Part shown: positions 1 through 5,616 of the stretch, in pieces | How the letters are laid out: each line of letters starts with the position of its first letter | Position numbering within the stretch: the stretch's first letter is position 1 | Program-made: the position numbers and the translations under genes | The notes under the pieces: generated by a model | The model's database searches: none | What the model saw: the letters and a program-made list of their open reading frames with translations, nothing else | Told to the model about the DNA's origin: nothing | Source: an uncultured Bacilli bacterium | GTDB lineage: Bacteria; Bacillota_I; Bacilli_A; RF39; UBA660 | Assembly: GCA_947624695.1 (NCBI GenBank) | Contig: CANQLN010000045.1 | Location: 1-7,720 of the forward strand | DNA length: 7,720 nucleotides | Direction of reading: 5' to 3'

Positions 1-45
1 ATACTTTAGTGTAAAATATTTTGTCTCTTCTTTTTCGGTATTCAT
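1..45 (-). CDS. 5' end of an unidentified gene leaving the window
   Basis: A minus-strand ATG at 45-43 opens a frame that stays open to the left edge, giving 15 residues (MNTEKEETKYFTLKY). It is preceded by a purine-rich AGAGG at 54-58, with 8 nt between the GAGG and the ATG, and by a promoter-like pair at 72-99. It lies downstream of the operon terminator, so it probably starts a separate transcription unit. The start-site evidence is good, but 15 residues are too few to assign a family. The '..TLKY' ending vaguely recalls the N-termini of Rpn/PD-(D/E)XK transposase-like nucleases, but that is memory-based and not strong enough for a call. Confidence 0.6.
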   Translation of the reverse strand, partial: MNTEKEETKYFTLKY

Positions 46-71
46 AAAATTCGCCTCTTTTCGAGGTCTCT

Positions 72-99
72 ATTTTACTTATATTTTTTCCTATTTCAA
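72..99 (-). promoter_or_regulatory. Putative sigma-A-type promoter for the left-edge gene
   Basis: On the minus strand TTGAAA (99-94) is followed after 16 nt by TAAAAT (77-72). Each hexamer matches the vegetative consensus at 5 of 6 positions, and the spacing is near optimal. The start would fall near position 65, giving a leader of about 20 nt before the ATG at 45. A second -35-like TTGACA at 121-116 has only TGAAAT (98-93) at 17 nt. In sequence this AT-rich a chance match is possible, but its place between a terminator and a ribosome binding site supports it. Confidence 0.5.
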
Positions 100-102
100 C
101 AC

Positions 103-142
103 TTTCGACAAACGTTGTCAAAACTTCTATTTTTTCGACAAA
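103..142. repeat. Two copies of a 10-bp direct repeat upstream of the promoter
   Basis: The 10-mer TTTCGACAAA (plus strand) occurs at 103-112 and again at 133-142, 30 bp apart start to start, or about three helical turns. Between them GACAA-ACG-TTGTC (107-119) forms a small inverted repeat that reuses the GACAA core of the first copy. A second 10-mer, AAAATTCGCC, is repeated at 46-55 (just before the left-edge ATG) and 140-149 (just after the terminator). The position next to the promoter suggests regulator binding sites. No regulator can be named, and a small local duplication is the alternative. Confidence 0.4.
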
Positions 143-149
143 ATTCGCC

Positions 150-174
150 AAAAAAACTAGAAATCATTTTCTAG
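150..174 (-). terminator. Rho-independent terminator ending the sugar operon
   Basis: Read on the minus strand, the hairpin has arms CTAGAAA and TTTCTAG (174-168 and 163-157) around a 4-nt loop and is followed directly by seven T residues (156-150). Two further pairs (one G-U, one A-U) can extend the stem into the U tract. It begins 16 nt after the rfbB stop codon, where an operon-ending terminator is expected. The stem is AT-rich and so only moderately stable, but perfect pairing plus the U tract make the call reasonable. On the plus strand the hairpin is preceded by A residues and has no clean T tract, so it works in one direction only. Confidence 0.8.
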
Positions 175-190
175 CTAATTTAATTTTTCT

Positions 191-1189
191 TTAAAAAGCC
201 GTTTTATACTTTCCGGTTTTTATATCATTAATCCAATCTTGATTATCAATATACCATTTAATTGTTTGTTTAATTCCTTCCTGAAAATTATAAGTTCTTT
301 GCCAACCCAATTCCTTTTCAATTTTAGATGAATCAATAGCGTATCTTAAATCATGTCCTGGTCTATCTTTAACAAATTCAATCAATGATTCACTTTTTCC
401 TAACTCTTTTAAAATGGTTTTGACTACTTCCAAATTGCTTATTTCTGAATGGCCTCCAATATTATAAACCTCGCCATCTCGTCCTTTTCTTACAATTAAA
501 TCAACAGCGACATTATGGTCATGAACATGAATCCAATCCCGAACATTTTCACCATTGCCATAAACCGGAATTGGTTCATCATTTAAAGCTTTAGATATCA
601 CCACCGGAATTAACTTTTCTGGAAATTGATAAGGGCCATAATTATTAGAGCATCTCGAAATAGTAATGGGAATTTTATAAGTTCTCGCATAAGCTAAAAC
701 TTGTAAATCAGCCCCAGCTTTAGAGGCTGAATAAGGACTTGAAGTATGTAAAGGCGTTTCTTCTTTAAATAATAAATCAGGTCTATTAAGCGGTAAATCC
801 CCATAAACTTCATCTGTAGAGATTTGATGAAATCTTTTAACTAAATATTTTTTAGAGGCATTTAATAAAGTCATCGTTCCTAAAATATTAGTATCAGCAA
901 AAATATTCGGGTTTTTAATAGAATTATCGACATGACTTTCGGCGGCAAAATTAATTACATAATCAAATTTTTCTTCTTTAAATAATTGATCAATAAAATC
1001 ATTATCCCGAATATCGCCTTTGACAAATTTATAATTATCTTTATTTTCTAAATCTTTAATATTATTATAATTTCCTGCATAGGTAAGAGCATCTAAACAA
1101 ACAAAATAATCGTGAGGATATTTGTTTACGACATAATGAAGATAATTACTGCCAATAAATCCAGCTCCTCCAGTTATCAAAAATTTCAT
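191..1189 (-). CDS. rfbB: dTDP-glucose 4,6-dehydratase (RfbB/RmlB)
   Basis: Converts dTDP-D-glucose to dTDP-4-keto-6-deoxy-D-glucose in the cytoplasm, using tightly bound NAD+. The 332-residue protein is full length for the family. It has the Rossmann motif GGAGFIG (residues 7-13), the DALTYAGN segment (33-40) typical of RmlB, the catalytic TDE triad (125-127) and the SDR YxxxK pair (Tyr153, Lys157). The start overlaps the rfbA stop as ATGA (1186-1189), so translation is probably coupled. GGTGAT, complementary to the 16S tail, lies 5 nt upstream. It is the last gene of the operon, with the terminator 16 nt beyond its stop. Its product is the common precursor of many deoxysugars; the neighbouring ketoisomerase and aminotransferase point to a 3-amino sugar rather than rhamnose, since neither RfbC nor RfbD is in the window. 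Confidence 0.97.
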   Translation of the reverse strand: MKFLITGGAGFIGSNYLHYVVNKYPHDYFVCLDALTYAGNYNNIKDLENKDNYKFVKGDIRDNDFIDQLFKEEKFDYVINFAAESHVDNSIKNPNIFADTNILGTMTLLNASKKYLVKRFHQISTDEVYGDLPLNRPDLLFKEETPLHTSSPYSASKAGADLQVLAYARTYKIPITISRCSNNYGPYQFPEKLIPVVISKALNDEPIPVYGNGENVRDWIHVHDHNVAVDLIVRKGRDGEVYNIGGHSEISNLEVVKTILKELGKSESLIEFVKDRPGHDLRYAIDSSKIEKELGWQRTYNFQEGIKQTIKWYIDNQDWINDIKTGKYKTAF

Positions 1190-2064
1190 TTAGAATCACC
1201 ATCCTTTAATAAATCTAAAATATATCTGCCATATTCAGTATGTTTTAGTTTTTCGCCCGTCTTTCTTAGTTCTTCACTAGTAATATAACCTTGACGCCAA
1301 GCAATTTCTTCAATACAAGCAATATATAAGCCTTGCCGAGACTGAATTGTTTCCACAAACATCCCGGCTTTTAACATATTAGAAGGGCTACCTGTATCAA
1401 GCCAAGCAAATCCCCGACCTAACACTTCAACTTTTAACTCGCCTCTTTTTAAGTACTCATTATTAATCGCCGTAATTTCTAATTCTCCTCTTGAAGAAGG
1501 CTTTATTTTTTTGGCAAATTCGATTACTTTATTATCATAAAAATATAAACCAGGTACGGCATATTTAGATTTGGGAATTTTAGGTTTTTCTTCTAAAGAT
1601 AAAACATTATAATTTTCATCAAATTCGACAACACCAAAATCTTCAGGATTATTGACTTGATAGCCAAAAATAGTGGCCCCACCTTGATGATGTTTAATTC
1701 TTTTAAAAATATCGGTTAAACCTTGGCCATAGAAAACATTATCTCCTAAAATTAAACAGACATCATCTTGACCGATAAATTCTTCTCCAAGAATAAAAGC
1801 TTCCGCTAAACCATTAGGTTTATCTTGAACTTTATAAGTAAAATGAATTCCTAAATCCGCACCATCTTTTAATAATTTTTTATACATCTCAATGTCTTCG
1901 GGACTTGAAATAATTAAAATATCTTTTATTTGAGCCAACAAAAGAATAGATATAGGATAATATATCATAGGTTTATCGTATATAGGTAATAATTGTTTAG
2001 ATACAGAAATAGTTGTAGGATATAATCTTGTCCCTCTTCCGCCAGCTAAAATAATTCCTTTCAT
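1186..2064 (-). CDS. rfbA: Glucose-1-phosphate thymidylyltransferase (RfbA/RmlA)
   Basis: Makes dTDP-D-glucose and pyrophosphate from dTTP and glucose-1-phosphate, the entry step for the dTDP-deoxysugars made by this operon. The length of 292 residues is standard for RmlA. Visible hallmarks are the nucleotide-binding loop GGRGTRLYP (8-16), Lys23 in VSKQLLP, QDKPNGLAEA (80-89), the metal/sugar site LGDN (106-109), EEKP (158-161), RGELEIT (192-198) and the second metal aspartate Asp223 in WLDTG. The start is secure: AGGAGG (2069-2074) sits 4 nt before the ATG. The stop of the upstream aminotransferase gene (2073-2075) lies inside that Shine-Dalgarno sequence. RmlA enzymes are usually feedback-inhibited by end-product dTDP-sugars; whether that holds here cannot be read from the sequence. 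Confidence 0.97.
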   Translation of the reverse strand: MKGIILAGGRGTRLYPTTISVSKQLLPIYDKPMIYYPISILLLAQIKDILIISSPEDIEMYKKLLKDGADLGIHFTYKVQDKPNGLAEAFILGEEFIGQDDVCLILGDNVFYGQGLTDIFKRIKHHQGGATIFGYQVNNPEDFGVVEFDENYNVLSLEEKPKIPKSKYAVPGLYFYDNKVIEFAKKIKPSSRGELEITAINNEYLKRGELKVEVLGRGFAWLDTGSPSNMLKAGMFVETIQSRQGLYIACIEEIAWRQGYITSEELRKTGEKLKHTEYGRYILDLLKDGDSK

Positions 2065-2072
2065 AGGTCCTC

Positions 2073-3158
2073 CTAAAACTTATTAATTTTTTCGATAATA
2101 TAATTGACTTCTTCATCAGTTAAACCATAATACATCGGTAAACTAACGACCGTCTTGGCTAACTCTTCCGCAATAGGTAAATTTAAATCATTAAATTCTT
2201 GATAAGCTTTTTGTTTATGTATAGCAATAGGATAATGAATCATTGTGGGAATATCATTTTCTTTTAAATAGTTAATAAACTCTTCTCTCTTAGAAACTTT
2301 AACTACAAATTGATGCCATATATGATTATTCCCATCTGCAATTTTAGGTAAGATAACCTTAGGATTCGTTATTTTAGTTAAATATTGCTCCGCAATTTCA
2401 CTTCTTCTTTGATTCCACTTATCTAAATGGGCTAATTTTTTATCTAAAATAGCGGCCTCTATTTCATCTAAACGAGAATTATAGCCTTTAACATCATGGA
2501 CATATTTCGCACTAGAACCATAATTACGTAACTTTAAAACTTTTAAAGCTAAATCGGAATTATTAGTAGTTACGCATCCCCCATCACCTAAAGCTCCTAA
2601 ATTTTTGCCCGGATAAAAACTAAATTCAGCAATATCTCCAAGGGAACCCGCTTTTCTACCTTTATATAAAGCTCCATGAGCTTGAGCGGCATCCTCTAAA
2701 ACATATAAATTATGTTTCTTGGCAATTTTATTTATTTCATCCATGTCAGCACATTGACCATATAAATGAACAACAATTATAACTTTGGTTTTATTAGTTA
2801 TTTTTTCTTCTATTTTTTTGGCATCAAGATTAAAAGTTACCGGATCTACTTCCACAAAAACAGGAGTAGCTCCACAACTAGATACCGCTAAGGCGGTGGC
2901 AATATAAGTGTGAGAAGGAATAATTACTTCATCGCCCTCTTTTACTCCTAAGGCTAACAAAGATAATTTTAAACCATCAAGACCATTACCTACTCCTATG
3001 CAATATTTAACATGACAATATTTAGCAAAATCTTCTTCAAATTTCTTTAAATAAGGTCCATCAATAAAATAACTATTGTTAATTACTTCTTTAATAGCCT
3101 CATCAATTTCCCCTCTAATCTCATCATGCATTATATCTAATCTTCCAAATTTAATCAT
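2073..3158 (-). CDS. DegT/DnrJ/EryC1 PLP-dependent sugar 3-aminotransferase (FdtB/QdtB type)
   Basis: Likely transfers an amino group, usually from glutamate, to C-3 of a dTDP-3-keto-6-deoxyhexose, giving a dTDP-3-amino-3,6-dideoxyhexose. Numbering from the chosen start, 361 residues, it has the PLP-phosphate region GVGNGLDGL, the HTYIATALA segment, Asp156 in EDAAQAHGA (contacts the PLP ring nitrogen), the Schiff-base Lys185 in PGKNLGALGDGG, and the family signature YNSRLDEIEAAIL. A start 15 nt further upstream (3173) would add MRRQT, but those codons contain the Shine-Dalgarno GAGGAG (3166-3171), 7 nt before ATG 3158; the shorter start is preferred. That ATG overlaps the ketoisomerase stop by 8 nt. 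Other DegT members act at C-4; the C-3 assignment rests on the adjacent 3,4-ketoisomerase. Confidence 0.9.
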   Translation of the reverse strand: MIKFGRLDIMHDEIRGEIDEAIKEVINNSYFIDGPYLKKFEEDFAKYCHVKYCIGVGNGLDGLKLSLLALGVKEGDEVIIPSHTYIATALAVSSCGATPVFVEVDPVTFNLDAKKIEEKITNKTKVIIVVHLYGQCADMDEINKIAKKHNLYVLEDAAQAHGALYKGRKAGSLGDIAEFSFYPGKNLGALGDGGCVTTNNSDLALKVLKLRNYGSSAKYVHDVKGYNSRLDEIEAAILDKKLAHLDKWNQRRSEIAEQYLTKITNPKVILPKIADGNNHIWHQFVVKVSKREEFINYLKENDIPTMIHYPIAIHKQKAYQEFNDLNLPIAEELAKTVVSLPMYYGLTDEEVNYIIEKINKF

Positions 3159-3582
3159 TGTTTGTCTCCTCATTTCTAAAATATTCTAAAGCTTTTTGTT
3201 CATATTCCCTATAATCTCGAATATAATCTTTCTCATCATATAACTCAGAAGCTAAAACTAATAAAACACAATCTTCACTAAAATCAAACATTTCTCGCCA
3301 AATCATAGGGCCAATATATAAACCTTTAGATGGTGAATCTAACTTAACTATTTTTTCCTCAAAAGGAGTTTTAACTAATATATTAACTTCCCCTTTAACC
3401 GCAATTAATAATTGATCTAATTTATTATGTGAATGACATCCTCTAGTTTGATTATTATCAACATCATAAATATAATATATTCTATTTAAAGGAAAATTTA
3501 ATTGTTTAGGATATTCTAAAGGAATCATTTTTCCTCTAGCATCTTCAATTACTTTTAAATCCACTAAACTTACATTAGTCAT
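3151..3582 (-). CDS. dTDP-4-keto-6-deoxyglucose 3,4-ketoisomerase (FdtA/QdtA cupin family)
   Basis: Moves the keto group of the RfbB product from C-4 to C-3, preparing the sugar for C-3 amination. The 143-residue single-domain cupin carries the family core RGCHSH (47-52); His50 and His52 match the two catalytic histidines of this family. Other hallmarks are IYYIYD (35-40), GLYIGP (87-92), WREMFDF (95-101), VLLVLAS (106-112) and DYIRDY (119-124). FdtA and QdtA differ in C-4 stereochemistry of the product (galacto or gluco). The residues I recall as deciding this are mixed here: Arg16 is FdtA-like and Arg96 is QdtA-like, so no symbol is given. GGGAGGT (3588-3594) lies 5 nt before the ATG, and the gene overlaps both neighbours by 8 nt. 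RmlC-type epimerases are a different cupin family lacking these motifs. Confidence 0.9.
   Translation of the reverse strand: MTNVSLVDLKVIEDARGKMIPLEYPKQLNFPLNRIYYIYDVDNNQTRGCHSHNKLDQLLIAVKGEVNILVKTPFEEKIVKLDSPSKGLYIGPMIWREMFDFSEDCVLLVLASELYDEKDYIRDYREYEQKALEYFRNEETNND
3166..3171 (-). promoter_or_regulatory. Ribosome binding site that sets the aminotransferase start
   Basis: Minus-strand GAGGAG with 7 nt to ATG 3158-3156. In frame, these bases would be read as Arg-Arg after the upstream ATG at 3173-3171, giving a spurious MRRQT extension. The upstream ATG has no comparable purine-rich site at a suitable distance, and homologues as I recall them begin near the MIKFGRLDI segment. Confidence 0.85.
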
Positions 3583-4093
3583 CTTCTACCTCCCATTTAG
3601 CAAATTCTTCTTTTAAAACGCGATACCATTTTAAATTTTCTAACTCTTTATTAATCATTATAGCTTCTTTACTTTCTCCTTCATAAATAAAGCCCATTTT
3701 TTCATAAAACTTCCAAGCTCTTACATTTTTGCTTACCACATTTAAATAAACTCTTTTTAATTTTAAATCATTAAAAGCTATTTTTAAAATTTCATAAGTC
3801 GCTTTTTTAGCAATATCTGTACCAAGAGCTTTTTTTCTTAAACAAATAGCATATTCTCCATTTAAATCAAGATAATTAATATTTTTTAAACTAATTGTTC
3901 CTAAATATTCATCATTATCATCCACAATAGCTAAATGAATATTTTCAGTAGTATAAGAATTTTTAATAAATACTTCTTGAGATTCTTTAGTAGCTTTATT
4001 AAAAGCAAATTTTAAATATTTGGTAATCTCTTCATCATGCATCCATTCTAACATATAAGGAATATCTTTAACTTCTAATTTTCGTAACTTCAT
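3575..4093 (-). CDS. GNAT-family N-acetyltransferase, candidate dTDP-3-amino-sugar N-acetyltransferase
   Basis: A 172-residue single-domain GNAT protein of the RimJ/RimL-like branch. The acetyl-CoA pyrophosphate loop is RKKALGTD (86-93), a slightly degenerate R-x-x-x-x-G form, followed by helix AKKATYEILKIAF. The C-terminal motif SKNVRAWKFYEKMGF (121-135) carries the expected Asn and Tyr and the GF turn. Family membership is clear; the substrate is inferred. Immediately before the ketoisomerase and aminotransferase genes, overlapping by 8 nt (ATGACTAA), it most likely acylates the 3-amino group of the nucleotide sugar. Characterised FdtC and QdtC enzymes are left-handed beta-helix proteins, whereas WecD and PseH show that GNATs can acetylate nucleotide amino sugars. 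TGAGG (4099-4103) lies 5 nt before the ATG. Protein N-terminal acetylation is the main alternative. Confidence 0.85.
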   Translation of the reverse strand: MKLRKLEVKDIPYMLEWMHDEEITKYLKFAFNKATKESQEVFIKNSYTTENIHLAIVDDNDEYLGTISLKNINYLDLNGEYAICLRKKALGTDIAKKATYEILKIAFNDLKLKRVYLNVVSKNVRAWKFYEKMGFIYEGESKEAIMINKELENLKWYRVLKEEFAKWEVEDD

Positions 4094-4100
4094 TATAACC

Positions 4101-4448
4101 TCATAAGTTCATAATAATTATGCCGAATAAAATAATAATAGCTCCGATAATTCCATTAATAGCTAATTTTTCTTTTAAGACTAAAAATGATAAAACAAAA
4201 ATACCAATATAACTAATCGCCGAAGTTATGGGCATAATATAACTTAGATCAAATTGTGGTAAAACAAAAATATAAATTATGAAACTAAGTAAATAACATA
4301 GAAGACCAATAAGTGATATTAAACTTATTTCTAGATTAAGGGTTCCAGCTTTAACTGAAAACATAAAAGACTTATTAGCGCCATACTTATAAAGTATCAA
4401 TCCTGATATTGTTAAGATTAAATATAAAGCCACCATTATCCATTTCAT
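4101..4448 (-). CDS. Possible separately translated SMR/ArnE-like small membrane protein (internal start)
   Basis: Inside the GT2 fusion frame, ATG 4448-4446 (Met271) is preceded by AAGGAG (4458-4463) at 9 nt. Translation from here gives 115 residues, the usual SMR length, with four hydrophobic helices covering nearly the whole product. SMR and ArnE/ArnF-like proteins act as paired subunits; the Arn pair translocates undecaprenyl-phosphate-aminoarabinose. In an ungapped comparison with EmrE, anchored on the Lys at residue 21 here, the position of EmrE's essential Glu14 holds Thr13. That argues against proton-coupled drug export and is compatible with a lipid-sugar flippase. Whether it is made alone, as part of the fusion, or both cannot be told from sequence. 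Confidence 0.55.
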   Translation of the reverse strand: MKWIMVALYLILTISGLILYKYGANKSFMFSVKAGTLNLEISLISLIGLLCYLLSFIIYIFVLPQFDLSYIMPITSAISYIGIFVLSFLVLKEKLAINGIIGAIIILFGIIIMNL

Positions 4449-5258
4449 TTTTCTATTCTCCTTTTTCTTAAAATTATTACTTTTTTCTGATGAACCATAA
4501 ATTTTCACTAATATTTTTGCTATCCATTCGGGCCAAAATTTTTTAAACATCAATAAATCTTCATTTTGCTTTATTTTATTATTAATTACTTTGGTAGTTG
4601 TAGAATTTTCATGAATTCGATGCTCTAGTAAAGGCTTACTTAAATAAACAAAACTACCATCCATTTTAGCTAAATCAATAAAAGTGTCCCAGTCAATATT
4701 AGATTTCAAATCACTTTCTTTGATCGGCCTTTTAACTACTTCTTTATTATAAGTGACACTCGGAGCACAAATAGCATTTCCTAGGGATAAGGTAAATAAT
4801 CGTACTCTTTTACTTTTTTTAAAAAATAAAAGAGGAAAATTAATTATTCTTTTTATCCATAATAATAAATTATTTTTCTTAGTTTGATCATTTCGCCTTT
4901 CATTATAATTACTAAATGCAATTATCGGATCTTTACTTTCTTCTAATTTACTAACCATTTTATAAGCAAAATCCGGATAATAAATATCATCTTGATGACA
5001 AAGAGTAACATATTTAGTATGAGCTTCATCATAAGCAAAACAAAAATCATTGATATGCCCCGTCGTCTTTTTATTAATAGCTAATCTAACATTATTTTCT
5101 TTCGCAATCTTTTCCACTTCTGAAGTTGGAGTTGAACTCGCTATAATAATTTCGGAGTTTAAAGTTTGCCTCTTTAAAGACTTAACACAATCCTTTAAAT
5201 AAGGTTCATACTTATAAGCACATATAACAAAGGTATGTAAATTTTCATAATTTTTCAA
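4101..5258 (-). CDS. GT2 glycosyltransferase fused to a C-terminal SMR/ArnE-like four-helix membrane domain
   Basis: Residues 1-250 form a GT-A fold, family 2 glycosyltransferase. It has FVICAYKYEPYLKDCVKSL (10-28), KKTTGHINDF (63-72), the DxD-like HQDD (88-91), NAICAPSV (161-168) and DWDTF (189-193), the acceptor-side acid region. Donor and acceptor are unknown; transfer of a sugar to a lipid-linked glycan is likely from context. A Lys/Asn-rich linker (about 255-270) leads to four predicted helices (about 272-294, 308-334, 336-358, 363-385) resembling SMR/EamA small transporters such as ArnE/ArnF. The start is TTG (5258-5256), supported by GAGGG 8 nt upstream (5267-5271); no ATG lies nearby. 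The gene sits 16 nt after the DUF2304-like gene and 7 nt before the GNAT gene. The join may be a recent gene fusion, because the membrane domain keeps its own ribosome binding site and ATG. Confidence 0.85.
   Translation of the reverse strand: MKNYENLHTFVICAYKYEPYLKDCVKSLKRQTLNSEIIIASSTPTSEVEKIAKENNVRLAINKKTTGHINDFCFAYDEAHTKYVTLCHQDDIYYPDFAYKMVSKLEESKDPIIAFSNYNERRNDQTKKNNLLLWIKRIINFPLLFFKKSKRVRLFTLSLGNAICAPSVTYNKEVVKRPIKESDLKSNIDWDTFIDLAKMDGSFVYLSKPLLEHRIHENSTTTKVINNKIKQNEDLLMFKKFWPEWIAKILVKIYGSSEKSNNFKKKENRKMKWIMVALYLILTISGLILYKYGANKSFMFSVKAGTLNLEISLISLIGLLCYLLSFIIYIFVLPQFDLSYIMPITSAISYIGIFVLSFLVLKEKLAINGIIGAIIILFGIIIMNL
4458..4463 (-). promoter_or_regulatory. Internal ribosome binding site in front of the SMR-like domain
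   Basis: Minus-strand AAGGAG lies 9 nt before an in-frame ATG (4448-4446), within codons for the linker KKKENRKM. The linker codons are A-rich and read like translated intergenic sequence. An out-of-frame TAG (4455-4453) also falls between the site and the ATG, as if the upstream gene once stopped here in another frame. Confidence 0.65.
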
Positions 5259-5266
5259 TTTTAATA

Positions 5267-5271
5267 CCCTC
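5267..5271 (-). promoter_or_regulatory. Ribosome binding site supporting a TTG start
   Basis: Minus-strand GAGGG (within AAGAGGGT, 5266-5273) is 8 nt before TTG 5258-5256. It overlaps no coding sequence and lies just past the TAG stop (5277-5275) of the preceding gene. No ATG or GTG occurs close by that would leave the GT2 N-terminal strand (FVICAY) intact. Confidence 0.75.
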
Positions 5272-5274
5272 TTT

Positions 5275-5616
5275 CTATTTTTTCGGTTTACTCTTTAATT
5301 TTTGTTCTAAAATAGCTATATGTTCCGCTAAGTCAGTAATCTTCATTTGCATATCTGATATTTTTTTACTACTCCGAAAATTGATAAATAACAAAAAGAT
5401 AATACAAATAACAAATAATAAAGAAGGGCCATAACTAATACTTAAAAATTTGGCAATATAGTCAAAAGTATAAGGGAAAATACTAAGGAAAATCATTCCT
5501 AAAGCTGCGATTACCCACCAAAAGCTTTCTTTGACCGAAAAATGATTCTTTCTTACCTCCACAACAACATATATTAATGCTGCCACAGAAGCAATGATAA
5601 AATAAATATTTTTCAT
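5275..5616 (-). CDS. DUF2304-type small membrane protein
   Basis: A 113-residue protein with three predicted helices (about 2-19, 32-50, 63-79) and a short helical, probably coiled-coil, cytoplasmic tail rich in Lys and Glu (about 82-113). The pattern, a helix followed by a basic turn (VRKNHFSVKESFWW), two more helices and then a heptad-like tail, fits the DUF2304 family. Its members are commonly found beside DPM1/GtrB-like GT2 genes; the biochemical role is not established, as far as I know. Here it directly follows a GT2 domain of that type with a 1-nt overlap (shared base at 5616), which supports a partnership, perhaps as a membrane anchor or helper. AAGGAGG (5624-5630) is 7 nt before the ATG. 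Family assignment is by pattern and context and should be treated as likely, not proven. Confidence 0.75.
   Translation of the reverse strand: MKNIYFIIASVAALIYVVVEVRKNHFSVKESFWWVIAALGMIFLSIFPYTFDYIAKFLSISYGPSLLFVICIIFLLFINFRSSKKISDMQMKITDLAEHIAILEQKLKSKPKK

Noticed and set aside
54..66. CCTC-GAAAA-GAGG hairpin that could hide the ribosome binding site of the left-edge gene
   Set aside because: The stem is only 4 bp and the predicted transcription start falls within its 5' arm, so it may not form in the transcript.
116..121. Perfect -35 hexamer TTGACA on the minus strand
   Set aside because: The best -10 at 17 nt is TGAAAT, matching only 4 of 6 and lacking the conserved second-position A. 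The TTGAAA/TAAAAT pair is the better overall match, though both could contribute.
191..2064. RfbA and RfbB as part of a dTDP-L-rhamnose cassette
   Set aside because: No RfbC or RfbD is present. The only cupin is of the 3,4-ketoisomerase type with RGCHSH, and an aminotransferase follows, so a 3-amino sugar route explains the block better. The cell could still make rhamnose elsewhere from the shared intermediate.
3159..3173. Longer aminotransferase N-terminus (MRRQT)
   Set aside because: Its codons are the Shine-Dalgarno sequence for the ATG at 3158-3156, and the extended form has no good ribosome binding site of its own.
4101..4103. Mycoplasma-type code with TGA read as Trp
   Set aside because: TGA ends the GT2-SMR gene here and rfbA at 1186-1188, in both cases exactly where the neighbouring gene begins and where the protein reaches its family length. 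Trp codons checked in the frames are TGG.
4101..4448. SMR domain as a drug/proton antiporter like EmrE
   Set aside because: The position equivalent to the essential Glu14 appears to be Thr, and the surrounding genes are for glycan assembly.
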